This document shows, one piece after another, positions 1 to 13,907 of a stretch of 64,000 bases of DNA (positions are counted from its first letter, which is position 1; each line of letters starts with the position of its first letter). The DNA comes from Euonymus europaeus (taxonomy: Eukaryota; Streptophyta; Magnoliopsida; Celastrales; Celastraceae), in assembly GCA_963580455.1 (NCBI GenBank), contig OY756961.1:16225001-16289000 (forward strand), given 5' to 3'. The position numbers and the translations under genes were made by a program. Below the pieces are notes generated by a model that was not told the origin of the DNA, made no database searches, and was given only the letters and a program-made list of their open reading frames with translations.

Positions 1-2640
1 AAGCTCCTCCATAGAGAGTGTTGAGCGACTTCGGACCTTCACAGTTGCTCGGTGTACAATTTTTATTGTTCTTATATGTTAAATTTTACGAGTATAAACT
101 TCATAGATTATTTCGATGCCAAAACACCAACTTTCTATGACCAATGCACAAAACCATTAAAAGCTCCTCCATAGAGAGTGTTGAGCGACTTCGGACCTTC
201 ACAGTTACTCGGTGTACAATTTTTATTGTTCTTATATGTTAAATTTTACGAGTATAAGCTTCCTAGATTATTTCGATGCCAAAACACCAACTTTCTGTGA
301 CAAATGGACAAAACTGTTAAAAGCTCCTCTATACAGAGTGTTGAGCGACTTCGGACCATCAAAGTTGTTTGGTTAACAATTTTTATTATTCTTATATGTC
401 AAATTTTACAAGTATAAGCTTCATAGATTATTTCAATGCCAAAACAACAACTTTCTATGACAAATGGACAAAACCGTGAAAATCTTCTCCATAGAGAGAG
501 TTGAGCAACTTTGGACCATCAAAATTGCTCTATGTATACTTTTTATTGTTCTTCTATGTCAAATTTTACGAGTATAAGCTTCATAGATTATTTCGATGCC
601 AAAACATTAACTTTCTATGATAAATGGACAAAACCGTTAAAAGCTCCTCCATAGAGAGTGTTGAGCGACTTCGGACCATCAAAGTTGTTTGGTTAACAAT
701 TTTTATTATTCTTATATGTCAAATTTTACAAGTATAAGCTTCATAGATTATTTCGATGCCAAAACACCAACTTTCTATGACAAATGGACGAAACCGTTAA
801 AAGCTCCTCAATAGAGAGAGTTGAGCAACTGCGGACCATCAAAATTGCTCTATGTACACTTTTTATTGTTCTTCTATGTCAAATTTTACGAGTATAAGCT
901 TCCTAGATTATTTCGATGCCAAAACACCAACTTTCTGTGACAAATGGACGAAACTGTTAAAAGCTCCTCTATACAGAGTGTTGAGCGACTTCGGACCATC
1001 AAAGTTGTTTGGTTAACAATTTTTATTATTCTTATATGTCAAATTTTACAAATATAAGCTTCATAGATTATTTCGATGCCAAAACAACAACTTTCTATGA
1101 CAAATGGACAAAACCGTGAAAAGCTTCTCCATAGAGAGAGTTGAGCAACTTTGGACCATCAAAACTGCTCTATGTATACTTTTTATTGTTCTTATATGTC
1201 AAATTTTACGATTATAAGCTTCATAGATTATTTCGATGCCAAAACACCAACTTTCTATGACAAATGGACAAAACCGTTAAAAGCTCCTCCATAGAGAGTG
1301 TTGAGCGACTTCGGACCTTCACAGTTACTCGGTGTACAATTTTTATTGTTCTTATATGTTAAATTTTACGAGTATAAACTTCATAGATTATTTCGATGCC
1401 AAAACAACAACTTTCTATGACCAATGCACAAAACCATTAAAAGCTCCTCCATAGAGAGAGTTGAGCAACTTCGGACCATCAAAATTGCTCTATGTATACT
1501 TTTTATTGTTTCTTCTACGTCAAATTTTACGAGTATAAGCTTCCTAGATTATTTCGATGCCAAAACACCAACTTTCTGTGACAAATGGACAAAACTGTTA
1601 AAAGCTCCTCTATACAGAGTGTTGAGCGACTTCGGACCATCAAAGTTGTTTGGTTAACAATTTTTATTATTCTTATATGTCAAATTTTACAAGTAGAAGC
1701 TTCATAGATTATTTCAATGCCAAAACAACAACTTTCTATGACAAATGGACAAAACCGTGAAAAGCTTCTCCATAGAGAGAGTTGAGCAACTTTGGACCAT
1801 CAAAACTGCTCTATGTATACTTTTTATTGTTCTTATATGTCAAATTTTACGATTATAAGCTTCATAGATTATTTCGATGCCAAAACACCAACTTTCTATT
1901 ACAAATGGACAAAACCGTTAAAAGCTCCTCCATAAAGAGTGTTGAGCGACTTCGGACCTTCACAGTTACTCGGTGTACAATTTTTATTGTTCTTATATGT
2001 TAAATTTTACGAGTATAAACTTCATAGATTATTTCGATTCCAAAACAACAACTTTCTATGACCAATGCACAAAACCATTAAAAGCTCCTCCATAGAGAGA
2101 GTTGAGCAACTTCGGACCATCAAAATTGCTCTATGTATACTTTTTATTGTTTCTTCTATGTCAAATTTTACGAGTATAAGCTTCCTAGATTATTTCGATG
2201 CCAAAACACCAACTTTCTGTGACAAATGGACAAAACTGTTAAAAGCTCCTCTATACAGAGTGTTGAGCGACTTCGGACCATCAAAGTTGTTTGGTTAACA
2301 ATTTTTATTATTCTTATATGTCAAATTTTACAAGTATAAGCTTCATAGATTATTTCAATGCCAAAACAACAACTTTCTATGACAAATGGACAAAACCGTG
2401 AAAAGCTTCTCCATAGAGAGAGTTGAGCAACTTTGGACCATCAAAATTGCTCTATGTATACTTTTTATTGTTCTTCTATGTCAAATTTTACGAGTATAAG
2501 CTTCATAGATTATTTCGATGCCAAAAGATTAACTTTCTATGATAAATGGACAAAACCGTTAAAAGCTCCTCCATAGAGAGTGTTGAGCGACTTCGGACCA
2601 TCAAAGTTGTTTGGTTAAAAATTTTTATTATTCTTACATG
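1..2640 (+). repeat. 4-monomer (about 641 bp) higher-order repeat tract
   Basis: The diagnostic substitution ATACAGAG (replacing ATAGAGAG) recurs at 331, 971, 1,612 and 2,253, spacings of 640, 641 and 641 bp, so every fourth monomer is of the same kind. The cleanest pair is roughly 1,264-1,904 and 1,905-2,545, which share an extra T in TTGTTTCTTCT and the ACCAATGCACAAAACC variant. The copies at 1-640 and 641-1,280 are less regular, with different monomers in the first position. The same marker recurs only singly at about 4,652, 8,332 and 12,487, where it belongs to the longer HOR. Confidence 0.8.
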
Positions 2641-2961
2641 TCAAATTTTACAAGTATAAGCTTCATAGATTATTTCGATGCCAAAACACCAACTTTCTAT
2701 GACAAATGGATGAAACCGTTAAAAGCTCCTCCATAGAGAGAGTTGAGCAACTTTGGACCATCAAAATTGCTCTATGTACACTTTTTATTGTTCTTCTATG
2801 TCAAATTTTACGATTATAAGCTTCCTAGATTATTTCGATGCCAAAACACCAACTTTCTTTGACAAATGGACGAAACTGTTAAAAGCTCCTCCATAGAGAG
2901 AGTTGAGCTACTTCGGATTATCAAAGTTGCTCGGGATAGACTTTTTATTGTTCTTCTATGT

Positions 2962-5900
2962 CAAATTTTACGAGTATAAGCTTCCTACATTATTTCGATG
3001 CCAAAACACCAACTTTCTATGACAAATGGACAAAGCCGTTAAAAGCTCCTCCATAGAGAGAGTTGAGCAACTTCGGATTATCAAAGTTGCTCGGGATAGA
3101 CTTTTTATTGTTCTTCTATGTCAAATTTTACGAGTATAAGCTTCCTAGATTATTTCGATGCCAAAACACCAACTTTCTATGACAAATGGACAAAACCGTT
3201 AAAAGCTCCTCCATAGAGAGTGTTGAGCGACTTCGGACCTTCACAGTTACTCGGTGTACAATTTTTATTGTTCTTATATGTTAAATTTTACGAGTATAAA
3301 CTTCATAGATTATTTCGATGCCAAAACAACAACTTTCTATGACCAATGGACAAAACCATTAAAAGCTCCTCCATAGAGAGAGTTGAGCAACTTCGGACCA
3401 TCAAAATTGCTCTATGTATACTTTTTATTGTTCTTCTATGCCAAATTTTACGAGTATAAGCTTCCTAGATTATTTCGATGCCAAAACACCAACTCTCTAT
3501 GACAAATGGACAAAACCGTTAAAAGCTCCTCCATAGAGAGAGTTGAGCTACTTCGGATTATCAAAGTTGCTCGGGATAGACTTTTTATTGTTCTTCTATG
3601 TCAAATTTTACGAGTATAACTTCCTACATTATTTCGATGACAAAACACCAACTTTCTATGACAAATAGACATAGCCGTTAAAAGCTCCTCCATAGAGAGA
3701 GTTGAGCAACTTCGGATTATCAAAGTTGCTCGGGATAGACTTTTTATTGTTCTTCTATGTCAAATTTTACGAGTATAAGCTTCCTACATTATTTCGATGT
3801 CAAAACACCAACTTTCTATGACAAATGGACAAAGCCGTTAAAAGCTCCTCCATAGAGAGAGTTGAGCAACTTCGGACCATCAAAGTTGCTCGGAGTAAAA
3901 TTTTTATTGTTCTCATATGTCAAATTTTTTGAGTATAAACTTCATAGATTATTTCGATGCGAAAACACCAACTTTCTATGACAAATGGACAAAACCGTTA
4001 AGAGCTCCTCCATAGAAAGAGTTGAGCAACTTCGGAATATCAAAGTTGCTCGAGATAGACATTTTATTGTTCTTCTTTGTCAAATTTTACGAGTATAAGC
4101 TTCCTAGATTATTTCGATGCCAAAACACCAACTTTCTATGATAGATGGAAAAAACCGTTAAAAGTTCCTCCATAGAGTGAGTTGAGCAACTGCGGACCAT
4201 CAAAATTGCTCTATGTACGCTTTTTATTGTTCTTCTATGTAAAATTTTACGAGTATAAGCTTCCTAGACTATTTCGATGCCAAAACACCAACTTTCTATG
4301 ACAAATGGACAAAACCGTTAAAAGCTCCTCCATAGAGAAAATTGAGCAACTTCGGACCATCAAAGTTGCTCGGTGTACACTTTTTATTATTCTTCTATGT
4401 CAAATTTTATGAGTATAAGCTTACTACATTATTTCGATGCCAAAACACCAACTTTCTATGACAAATGGACGAAACCGTTAAAAGCTCCTCCATAGAGAGA
4501 GTTGAGCAACTTCGGACCATCAAAATTGCTCTATGTACACTTTTTATTGTTCTTCTATGTCAAATTTTACGAGTATAAGCTTCCTAGATTATTTCGATGC
4601 CAAAACACCAACTTTCTGTGACAAATTGACAAAACTGTTAAAAGCTCCTCTATACAGAGTGTTGAGCGACTTCGGACCATCAAAGTTGTTTGGTTAACAA
4701 TTTTTATTATTCTTATATGTCAAATTTTACAAGTATAAGCTTCATAGATTATTTCGATGCCAAAACAACAACTTTCTATGACAAATGGACAAAATCGTGA
4801 AAAGCTTCTCCATAGAGAGAGTTGAGGAACTTTGGACCATCAAAATTGCTCTATGTATACTTTTTATTGTTCTTCTATGTCAAATTTTACGAGTATAAGC
4901 TTCCTAGATTATTTCGATGCCAAAACATTAACTTTCTATGATAAATGGACAAAACCGTTAAAAGCTCCTCTATAGAGAGTGTTGAGCGACTTCGGACCTT
5001 CAAAGTTGCTCGGTGTACAATTTTTATTGTTCTTATATGTCAAATTTTACAAGCATAAGCTTCATAGATTATTTCGATGCCAAAACACCAACTTTCTATG
5101 ACAAATGGACAAAACCATTAAAAGTTCCTCCATAGAGAGAGTTGAGCAACTCCGTACCATCAAAATTGCTCTATTTATACTTTTTATTGTTCTTCTATGT
5201 CAAATTTTACGAGTATAAGCTTCCTAGATTATTTCGATGCCAAAACACCAACTTTCTATGACAAATGGACAAAACCGTTAAAAGCTCCTCCACAGAGAGT
5301 GTTGAGCGACTTCGGATCTTCAAAGTTGCTCGGTGTACAATTTTTATTGTTCTTATATGTCAAATTTTACGAGTATAAGCTTCATAGATTATTTCGATGC
5401 CAAAACACCAACTTTCTATGACAAATCGACAAAACCGTTAAAAGCTCCTCCATAGAGAGAGTTGAGCAACTTCCGACCATCAATGGTACTCCGTGTACAC
5501 TTTTTATTGTTCTTATATGTCAAATTTTATGAGTATAAGATTCATAGATTATTTCGATGCCAAAACACCAACTTTATATGACAAATGGACGAAACCGTTA
5601 AAAGCTCCTCCATAGAGAGAGTTCAGCAACTTCAGACCATCAAAATTGCTCTATGTATACTTTTTATTGTTTTTCTATGTCAATTTTTACGAGTATAAGC
5701 TTTCTAGATTATTTCGATGCCACAACACCAACTTTCTATGACAAATGTACAAAACCGCTAAAAGCCCCTCCATAGAGAGTGTTGAGCGACTTCGGACCTT
5801 CAAAGTTGTTCGGTGTACAATTTTTATTGTTCTTATATGTCAAATTTTACGAGTATAGCCTTCATAGATTATTTCGATGCCAAAACACCAACTTTCTTTG

Positions 5901-6640
5901 ACAAATGGACAAAACCGTTAGAAGCTCCTCCATAGAGAGAGTTGAGCAACTTCGGATTCTCAAAGTTGCTAGGGATAGACTTTTATTGTTCTTCTATGTC
6001 AAATTTTACGAGTATAAGCTTCCTAGATTATTTCGATGCCAAAACACCAACTTTCTATGACAAATGGACAAAACCGTTAAAAGCTCCTTCATAGAGAGAG
6101 TTGAGCAACTTCGGACCATCAAAGTTGCTCAGTGTACACTTTTTATTGTTCTTATATGTCAAATTTTATGAGTATAAGCTTCATAGATTATTTCGATGCC
6201 AAAACACCAACTTTCTATGACAAATGGACGAAACCGTTAAAAGCTCCTCCATAGAGAGAGTTGAGCAACTTAGGACCATCAAAATTGCTCTAAGTACACA
6301 TTTTATTGTTCTTTTATGTAAAATTTTACGAGTATAAGCTTCCTAGATTATTTCGATGCCAAAACACCAACTTTCTATGACAAATGGACAAAACCGTTAA
6401 AAGCTCCTCCATAGAGAGTGTTGAGCGACTTCGGACCTTCACAGTTGCTCGGTGTACAACTTTTATTGTTCTTATATGTTAAATTTTACGAGTATAAACT
6501 TCATAGATTATTTCGATGCCAAAACAACAACTTTCTATGACCAATGGACAAAACCATTAAAAGCTCCTCCATCGAGAGAGTTGAGCAACTTCGGACCATC
6601 AAAATTGCTCTATCTATACTTTTTATTGTTCTTCTATGCC
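2962..6640 (+). repeat. 23-monomer HOR, copy A (3,679 bp)
   Basis: This block matches the following one at a constant offset of about 3,679 bp (23 x 160 minus 1). Shared private markers include the one-base deletion GTATAACTTCC (3,613 and 7,292), AAATAGACATAGCCG, CAATGGTACTCCGTG, the shortened GATAGACTTTTATTG, and TGTACAACTTTTATTG (6,453 and 10,131). Such linked private variants show that the whole block was duplicated, rather than that single monomers resemble each other. The upstream match fails near 2,960, which I use as the boundary; it is approximate to within one monomer. Confidence 0.8.
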
Positions 6641-9600
6641 AAATTTTACGAGTATAAGCTTCCTAGATTATTGCGATGCCAAAACACCAACTTTCTATGA
6701 CAAATGGACAAAGCCGTTAAAAGCTCCTCCATAGAGAGAGTTGAGCAACTTCGGATTATCAAAGTTGCTCGGGATAGACTTTTTATTGTTCTTCTATGTC
6801 AAATTTTACGAGTATAAGCTTCCTAGATTATTTCGATGCCAAAACACCAACTTTCTATGACAAATGGACAAAACCGTTAAAAGCTCCTCCATAGAGAGTG
6901 TTGAGCGACTTCGGACCTTCACAGTTGCTCGGTGTACAATTTTTATTGTTCTTATATGTTAAATTTTACGAGTATAAACTTCATAGATTATTTCGATGCC
7001 AAAACAACAACTTTCTATGACCAATGGACAAAACCATTAAAAGCTCCTCCATAGAGAGAGTTGAGCAACTTCGGACCATCAAAATTGCTCTATGTATACT
7101 TTTTATTGTTCTTCTATGCCAAATTTTACGAGTATAAGCTTCCTAGATTATTTCGATGCCAAAACACCAACTCTCTATGACAAATGGACAAAACCGTTAA
7201 AAGCTCCTCCATAGAGAGAGTTGAGCTACTTCGGATTATCAAAGTTGCTCGGGATAGACTTTTTATTGTTCTTCTATGTCAAATTTTACGAGTATAACTT
7301 CCTACATTATTTCGATGACAAAACACCAACTTTCTATGACAAATAGACATAGCCGTTAAAAGCTCCTCCATAGAGAGAGTTGAGCAACTTCGGATTATCA
7401 AAGTTGCTCGGGATAGACTTTTTATTGTTCTTCTATGTCAAATTTTACGAGTATAAGCTTCCTACCTTATTTCGATGTCAAAACACCAACTTTCTATGAC
7501 AAATGGACAAAGCCGTTAAAAGCTCCTCCATAGAGAGAGTTGAGCAACTTCGGACCATCAAAGTTGCTCGGAGTAAAATTTTTATTGTTCTCATATGTCA
7601 AATTTTTTGAGTATAAACTTCATAGATTATTTCGATGCGAAAACACCAACTTTCTATGACAAATGGACAAAACCGTTAAGAGCTCCTCCATAGAGAGAGT
7701 TGAGCAACTTCGGAATATCAAAGTTGCTCGAGATAGACATTTTATTGTTCTTCTTTGTCAAATTTTACGAGTATAAGCTTCCTAGATTATTTCGATGCCA
7801 AAACACCAACTTTCTATGACAGATGGAAAAAACCGTTAAAAGCTCCTCCATAGAGTGAGTTGAGCAACTGCGGACCATCAAAATTGCTCTATGTACGCTT
7901 TTTATTGTTCTTCTATGTAAAATTTTACGAGTATAAGCTTCCTAGACTATTTCGATGCCAAAACACCAACTTTCTATGACAAATGGACAAAACCGTTAAA
8001 AGCTCCTCCATAGAGAAAGTTGAGCAACTTCGGACCATCAAAGTTGCTCGGTGTACACTTTTTATTATTCTTCTATGTCAAATTTTATGAGTATAAGCTT
8101 ACTACATTATTTCGATGCCAAAACACCAACTTTCTATGACAAATGGACGAAACCGTTAAAAGCTCCTCCATAGAGAGAGTTGAGCAACTTCGGACCATCA
8201 AAATTGCTCTATGTACACTTTTTATTGTTCTTCTATGTCAAATTTTACGAGTATAAGCTTCCTAGATTATTTCGATGCCAAAACACCAACTTTCTGTGAC
8301 AAATTGACAAAACTGTTAAAAGCTCCTCTATACAGAGTGTTGAGCGACTTCGGACCATCAAAGTTGTTTGGTTAACAATTTTTATTATTCTTATATGTCA
8401 AATTTTACAAGTATAAGCTTCATAGATTATTTCGATGCCAAAACAACAACTTTCTATGACAAATGGACAAAATCGTGAAAAGCTTCTCCATAGAGAGAGT
8501 TGAGGAACTTTGGACCATCAAAATTGCTCTATGTATACTTTTTATTGTTCTTCTATGTCAAATTTTACGACTATAAGCTTCCTAGATTATTTCGATGCCA
8601 AAACATTAACTTTCTATGATAAATGGACAAAACCGTTAAAAGCTCCTCTATAGAGAGTGTTGAGCGACTTCGGACCTTCAAAGTTGCTCGGTGTACAATT
8701 TTTATTGTTCTTATATGTCAAATTTTACAAGTATAAGCTTCATAGATTATTTCGATGCCAAAACACCAACTTTCTATGACAAATGGACAAAACCATTAAA
8801 AGCTCCTCCATAGAGAGAGTTGAGCAACTCCGTACCATCAAAATTGCTCTATTTATACTTTTTATTGTTCTTCTATGTCAAATTTTACGAGTATAAGCTT
8901 CCTAGATTATTTCGATGCCAAAACACCAACTTTCTATGACAAATGGACAAAACCGTTAAAAGCTCCTCCACAGAGAGTGTTGAGCGACTACGGATCTTCA
9001 AAGTTGCTCGGTGTACAATTTTTATTGTTCTTATATGTCAAATTTTACGAGTATAAGCTTCATAGATTATTTCGATGCCAAAACACCAACTTTCTATGAC
9101 AAATCGACAAAACCGTTAAAAGCTCCTCCATAGAGAGAGTTGAGCAACTTCCGACCATCAATGGTACTCCGTGTACACTTTTTATTGTTCTTATATGTCA
9201 AATTTTATGAGTATAAGATTCATAGATTATTTCGATGCCAAAACACCAACTTTATATGACAAATGGACGAAACCGTTAAAAGCTCCTCCATAGAGAGAGT
9301 TCAGCAACTTCAGACCATCAAAATTGCTCTATGTATACTTTTTATTGTTTTTCTATGTCAATTTTTACGAGTATAAGCTTTCTAGATTATTTCGATGCCA
9401 CAACACCAACTTTCTATGACAAATGTACAAAACCGCTAAAAGCCCCTCCATAGAGAGTGTTGAGCGATTTCGGACCTTCAAAGTTGCTCGGTGTACAATT
9501 TTTATTGTTCTTATATGTCAAATTTTACGAGTATAGCCTTCATAGATTATTTCGATGCCAAAACACCAACTTTCTTTGACAAATGGACAAAACCGTTAAA

Positions 9601-10318
9601 AGCTCCTCCATAGAGAGAGTTGAGCAACTTCGGATTCTCAAAGTTGCTAGGGATAGACTTTTATTGTTCTTCTATGTCAAATTTTACGAGTATAAGCTTC
9701 CTAGATTATTTCGATGCCAAAACACCAACTTTCTATGACAAATGGACAAAACCGTTAAAAGCTCCTTCATAGAGAGAGTTGAGCAACTTAGGACCATCAA
9801 AGTTGCTCAGTGTACACTTTTTATTGTTCTTATATGTCAAATTTTATGAGTATAAGCTTCATAGATTATTTCGATGCCAAAACACCAACTTTCTATGACA
9901 AATGGACGAAACCGTTAAAAGCTCCTCCATAGAGAGAGTTGAGCAACTTAGGACCATCAAAATTGCTCTAAGTACACATTTTATTGTTCTTTTATGTAAA
10001 ATTTTACGAGTATAAGCTTCCTAGATTATTTCGATGCCAAAACACCAACTTTCTATGACAAATGGACAAAACCGTTAAAAGCTCCTCCATAGAGAGTGTT
10101 GAGCGACTTCGGACCTTCACAGTTGCTCGGTGTACAACTTTTATTGTTCTTATATGTTAAATTTTACGAGTATAAACTTCATAGATTATTTCGATGCCAA
10201 AACAACAACATTCTATGACCAATGGACAAAACCATTAAAAGCTCCTCCATAGAGAGAGTTGAGCAACTTCGGACCATCAAAATTGCTCTATGTATACTTT
10301 TTATTGTTCTTCTATGTC
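6641..10318 (+). repeat. 23-monomer HOR, copy B (about 3,678 bp)
   Basis: Second full copy of the 23-monomer unit, colinear with the preceding block. Copy-specific differences are sparse single bases, for example CGATTTCGGACC against CGACTTCGGACC near 9,465 and TTGCTCGGTG against TTGTTCGGTG near 9,485. Near 6,420-6,640 and 10,100-10,318 both copies end with the same CGGACCTTCACAG monomer followed by an ACCAATGG monomer. From sight identity is very high, in the high nineties of percent; an alignment would give the exact figure. Confidence 0.8.
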
Positions 10319-13203
10319 AAATTTTACGAGTATAAGCTTCCTAGATTATTTTGATGCCAAAACACCAACTTTCTATGACAAATGGACAAAACCGTTAAAA
10401 GCTCCTCCATAGAGAGTGTTCAGCGACTTCGGACCTTCAAAGTTGCTCGGTGTACAATTTTTATTGTTCTTATATGTAAAATTTTACGAGTATAAGCTTC
10501 ATAGATTATTTCGATGCCAAAACAACAACTTTCTATGACAAATCGACAAAACCGTTAAAAGCTCCTCGATAGAGAGAGTTGAGCAACTTCGGACCATCAA
10601 AATTGCTCTATGTATACTTTTTATTGTTCTTCTATGTCAAATTTTACGAGTATAAGCTTCCTAGATTATTTCGATGCCAAAACACCAACTCTCTATGACA
10701 AATGGACAAAACCGTTAAAAGCTCCTCCATAGAGAGTGTTGAGCGACTTCGGACCTTCAAAGTCGCTCGGTGTACAATTTTTATTGTTCTTATATGTCAA
10801 ATTTTACGAGTATAAGCTTCATAGATTATTTCGATGCCAAAACACCAACTTTCTATGACAAATCGACAAAACCGTTAAAAGCTCCTCCATAGAGAGAGTT
10901 GAGCAACTTCCGTCCATCAATGGTACTTGGTGTACACTTTTTATTGTTCTTATATGTCAAATTTTATGAGTATAAGCTTCATAGATTATTTCGATGCCAA
11001 AACACCGACTTTATATGACAAATGGACGAAACCGTTAAAAGCTCCTCCATAGAGAGAGTTCAGCAACTTCAGACCATCAAAATTCCTCTATGTATACTTT
11101 TTATTGTTCTTCTATGTCAAATTTTACGAGTATAAGCTTCCTAGATTATTTCGATGCCAAAACACCAACTTTCTATGACAAATGGACAAAATCGCTAAAA
11201 GCTCCTCCATAGAGAGTGTTGAGCGACTTCGGACCTTCAAAGTTGCTCGGTGTACAATTTTTATTGTTCTTATATGTCAAATTTTACGAGTATAACTTCC
11301 TACATTATTTCGATGCCAAAACACCAACTTTCTTTGACAAATGGACAAAACCGTTAGAAGCTCCTCCATAGAGAGAGTTGAGCTACTTCGGATTATCAAA
11401 GTTGCTCGGGATAGACTTTTTATTGTTCTTCTATGTCAAATTTTACGAGTATAACTTCCTACATTATTTCGATGACAAAATACCAACTTTCTATGACAAA
11501 TAGACAAAGCCGTTAAAAGCTCCTCCATAGAGAGAGTTGAGCAACTTCGGATTATCAAAGTTGCTCGGGATAGACTTTTTATTGTTCTTCTATGTCAAAT
11601 TTTACGAGTATAAGCTTCCTACATTATTTCGATGTCAAAACACCAACTTTCTATGACAAATGGACAAAGCCGTTAAAAGCTCCTCCATAGAGAGAGTTGA
11701 GCAACTTCGGACCATCAAAGTTGCTCGGAGTAAAATTTTTATTGTTCTCATATGTCAAATTTTTTGAGTATAAGCTTCATAGATTATTTCGATGCGAAAA
11801 CACCAACTTTCTATGACAAATGGACAAAACCGTTAAGAGCTCCTCCATAGAGAGAGTTGAGCAACTTCGGAATATCAAAGTTGCTCGAGATAGACATTTT
11901 ATTGTTCTTCTATGTCAATTTTTACGAGTATAAGCTTCCTAGATTATTTCGATGCCAAAACACCAACTTTCTATGACAGATGGAAAAAACCGTTAAAAGC
12001 TCCTCCATAGAGTGAGTTGAGCAACTGCGGACCATCAAAATTGCTCTATGTACGCTTTTTATTGTTCTTCTATGTAAAATTTTACGAGTATAAGCTTCCT
12101 AGACTATTTCGATGCCAAAACACCAACTTTCTATGACAAATGGACAAAACCGTTAAAAGCTCCTCCATAGAGAAAGTTGAGCAACTTCGGACCATCAAAG
12201 TTGCTCGGTGTACACTTTTTATTATTCTTCTATGTCAAATTTTATGAGTATAAGCTTACTACATTATTTCGATGCCAAAACACCAACTTTCTATGACAAA
12301 TGGACGAAACCGTTAAAAGCTCCTCCATAGAGAGAGTTGAGCAACTTCGGACCATCAAAATTGCTCTATGTACACTTTTTATTGTTCTTCTATGTCAAAT
12401 TTTACGAGTATAAGCTTCCTAGATTATTTCGATGCCAAAACACCAACTTTCTGTGACAAATGGACAAAACTGTTAAAAGCTCCTCTATACAGAGTGTTGA
12501 GCGACTTCGGACCATCAAAGTTGTTTGGTTAACAATTTTTATTATTCTTATATGTCAAATTTTACAAGTATAAGCTTCATAGATTATTTCGATGCCAAAA
12601 CACCAACTTTCTATGACAAATGGACAAAACCATTAAAAGCTCCTCCATAGAGAGAGTTGAGCAACTCCGGACCATCAAAATTGCTCTATTTATACTTTTT
12701 ATTGTTCTTCTATGTCAAATTTTACGAGTATAAGCTTCCTAGATTATTTCGATGCCAAAACACCAACTTTCTATGACAAATGGACAAAACCATTAAAAGC
12801 TCCTCCACAAAGAGTGTTGAGCGACTTCGGATCTTCAAAGTTGCTCGGTGTACAATTTTTATTGTTCTTATATGTCAAATTTTACGAGTATAAGCTTCAT
12901 AGATTATTTCGATGCCAAAACACCAACTTTCTATGACAAATCGACAAAACCGTTAAAAGCTCCTCCATAGAGAGAGTTGAGCAACTTCCGACCATCAATG
13001 GTACTCCGTGTACACTTTTTATTGTTCTTATATGTCAAATTTTATGAGTATAAGATTCATAGATTATTTCGATGCCAAAACACCAACTTTATATGACAAA
13101 TGGACGAAACCGTTAAAAGCTCCTCCATAGAGAGAGTTCAGCAACTTCAGACCATCAAAATTGCTCTATGTATACTTTTTATTGTTCTTCTATGTCAATT
13201 TTT
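10319..13203 (+). repeat. 23-monomer HOR, copy C, rearranged and truncated
   Basis: A third copy of the same unit that departs from colinearity. The offset to copy B is 3,678 bp at 10,131, becomes 4,157 bp at the GTATAACTTCC marker (11,449 against 7,292), then falls to 3,837 bp by 12,712. This implies a gain of about three monomers (479 bp) between 10.3 and 11.3 kb and a loss of two monomers (320 bp) near 12.55 kb; the lost pair corresponds to about 8,410-8,730 in copy B. The copy ends within a monomer at the insertion. Confidence 0.75.
10741..10768 (+). other. Monomer dyad with a matched (compensatory-looking) pair
   Basis: Here the left arm is GAGCGACTT and the right arm AAGTCGCTC, a perfect 9-bp inverted repeat around a 10-base centre. 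Most monomers with the GCGAC left arm keep GTTGC on the right, leaving one G.T mismatch; this copy has the matching C. It is a single instance, so chance is a fair explanation. Confidence 0.7.
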
Positions 13204-13596
13204 TGTTGGGATGATGTCCTAAAAAACATACCATGTAAAGACAATTCTGAAATTCAAGAATAAACATTTTATGATTGCATTTGTGTTTTAAATGTTTTAT
13301 TTTAAATATTTAATTTATATGTGAATGTTCTAACAAGGTCTAAGGATGTTAGATATTTGAATCTTGGATACTCAGATACACTTATAGTGTGAGTATAGAT
13401 TGACACAAGATTCATTATTACATTCTAAATCATTAGTCACAACCAGATTAACAAAGTTAGGCACTTTGTTGATATAGGTTGTAGTTTCATGGACATCTCC
13501 AATTAGGGGAATGGTTTGTCTTGACCGTTTGAGAGGATTCTCGGATTGGTGCACTAGTGTGTATGTGGACATATACATTGACGAACTTACATTGGA

Positions 13597-13634
13597 ATGA
13601 ACAACTAGAAACGTGCTATCAAAGAGTTGTTCAT
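13597..13634. other. 10-bp inverted repeat in the insertion
   Basis: ATGAACAACT (13,597-13,606) and AGTTGTTCAT (13,625-13,634) are perfect reverse complements separated by 18 bases. A transcript could form a stem-loop here. No function is known to me. Confidence 0.8.
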
Positions 13635-13810
13635 CCTATAGCTATGGGAGTACGGTATATCTCAAGCTTGAGTAGGTCAATACGTTTATACTTATAGCGT
13701 GTGCATTTTGATTCATCAATAAGTGAGACACGCACTATTGTCAAAATCTTGATGATTTGGATGTATGCCACTAGGGTATAAGCGCATACCTACAAAATAG
13801 TCATTCATGT

Positions 13811-13828
13811 ACTTTCAGTTATGAAAGT
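13811..13828. other. 7-bp hairpin in the insertion
   Basis: ACTTTCA, loop GTTA, then TGAAAGT: a perfect 7-bp stem with a 4-base loop. No run of T follows, so it does not resemble a bacterial terminator. Confidence 0.75.
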
Positions 13829-13907
13829 GTAAGCACCCATCTGAGAGGTTCAAATTAATCTATCTAAAAAACTATGCATAGTGATTCTAACGAATCAAGC
13901 GTTGTGA

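Larger units (their letters stand above)
1..13203 (+). repeat. 160-bp satellite array, domain 1
   Basis: Head-to-tail 160-bp monomers run without interruption; the unit beginning AAGCTCCTCC at position 1 begins again at 161, 321 and onward. This domain has its own variants: CGGACCTTCACAGTT, TGTTTGGTTAACAATT, ATGTTAAATTTTACG followed by AAACTT (which destroys the HindIII site), and the TCGGGATAGAC class. It lacks the GAACACTTTTTGTTGTTC class that is common after 14.6 kb. The domain ends abruptly within a monomer at 13,203, where a non-satellite insertion begins. Repeat identity and orientation are read directly; a centromeric role is inferred from monomer size and HOR structure. No gene is seen anywhere in this stretch. 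Confidence 0.97.

Noticed and set aside
5197..5421. Open frame copied at 5,197, 8,875 and 12,712
   Set aside because: The recurrence reflects duplication of the 23-monomer HOR, not conservation of a protein. The frame stays open because these copies have CCACAGAG or CCACAAAG instead of CCATAGAG.
13372..13578. 68-codon - strand frame in the insertion
   Set aside because: No recognisable domain; it lies in probable LTR U3 sequence and overlaps no supporting signal.
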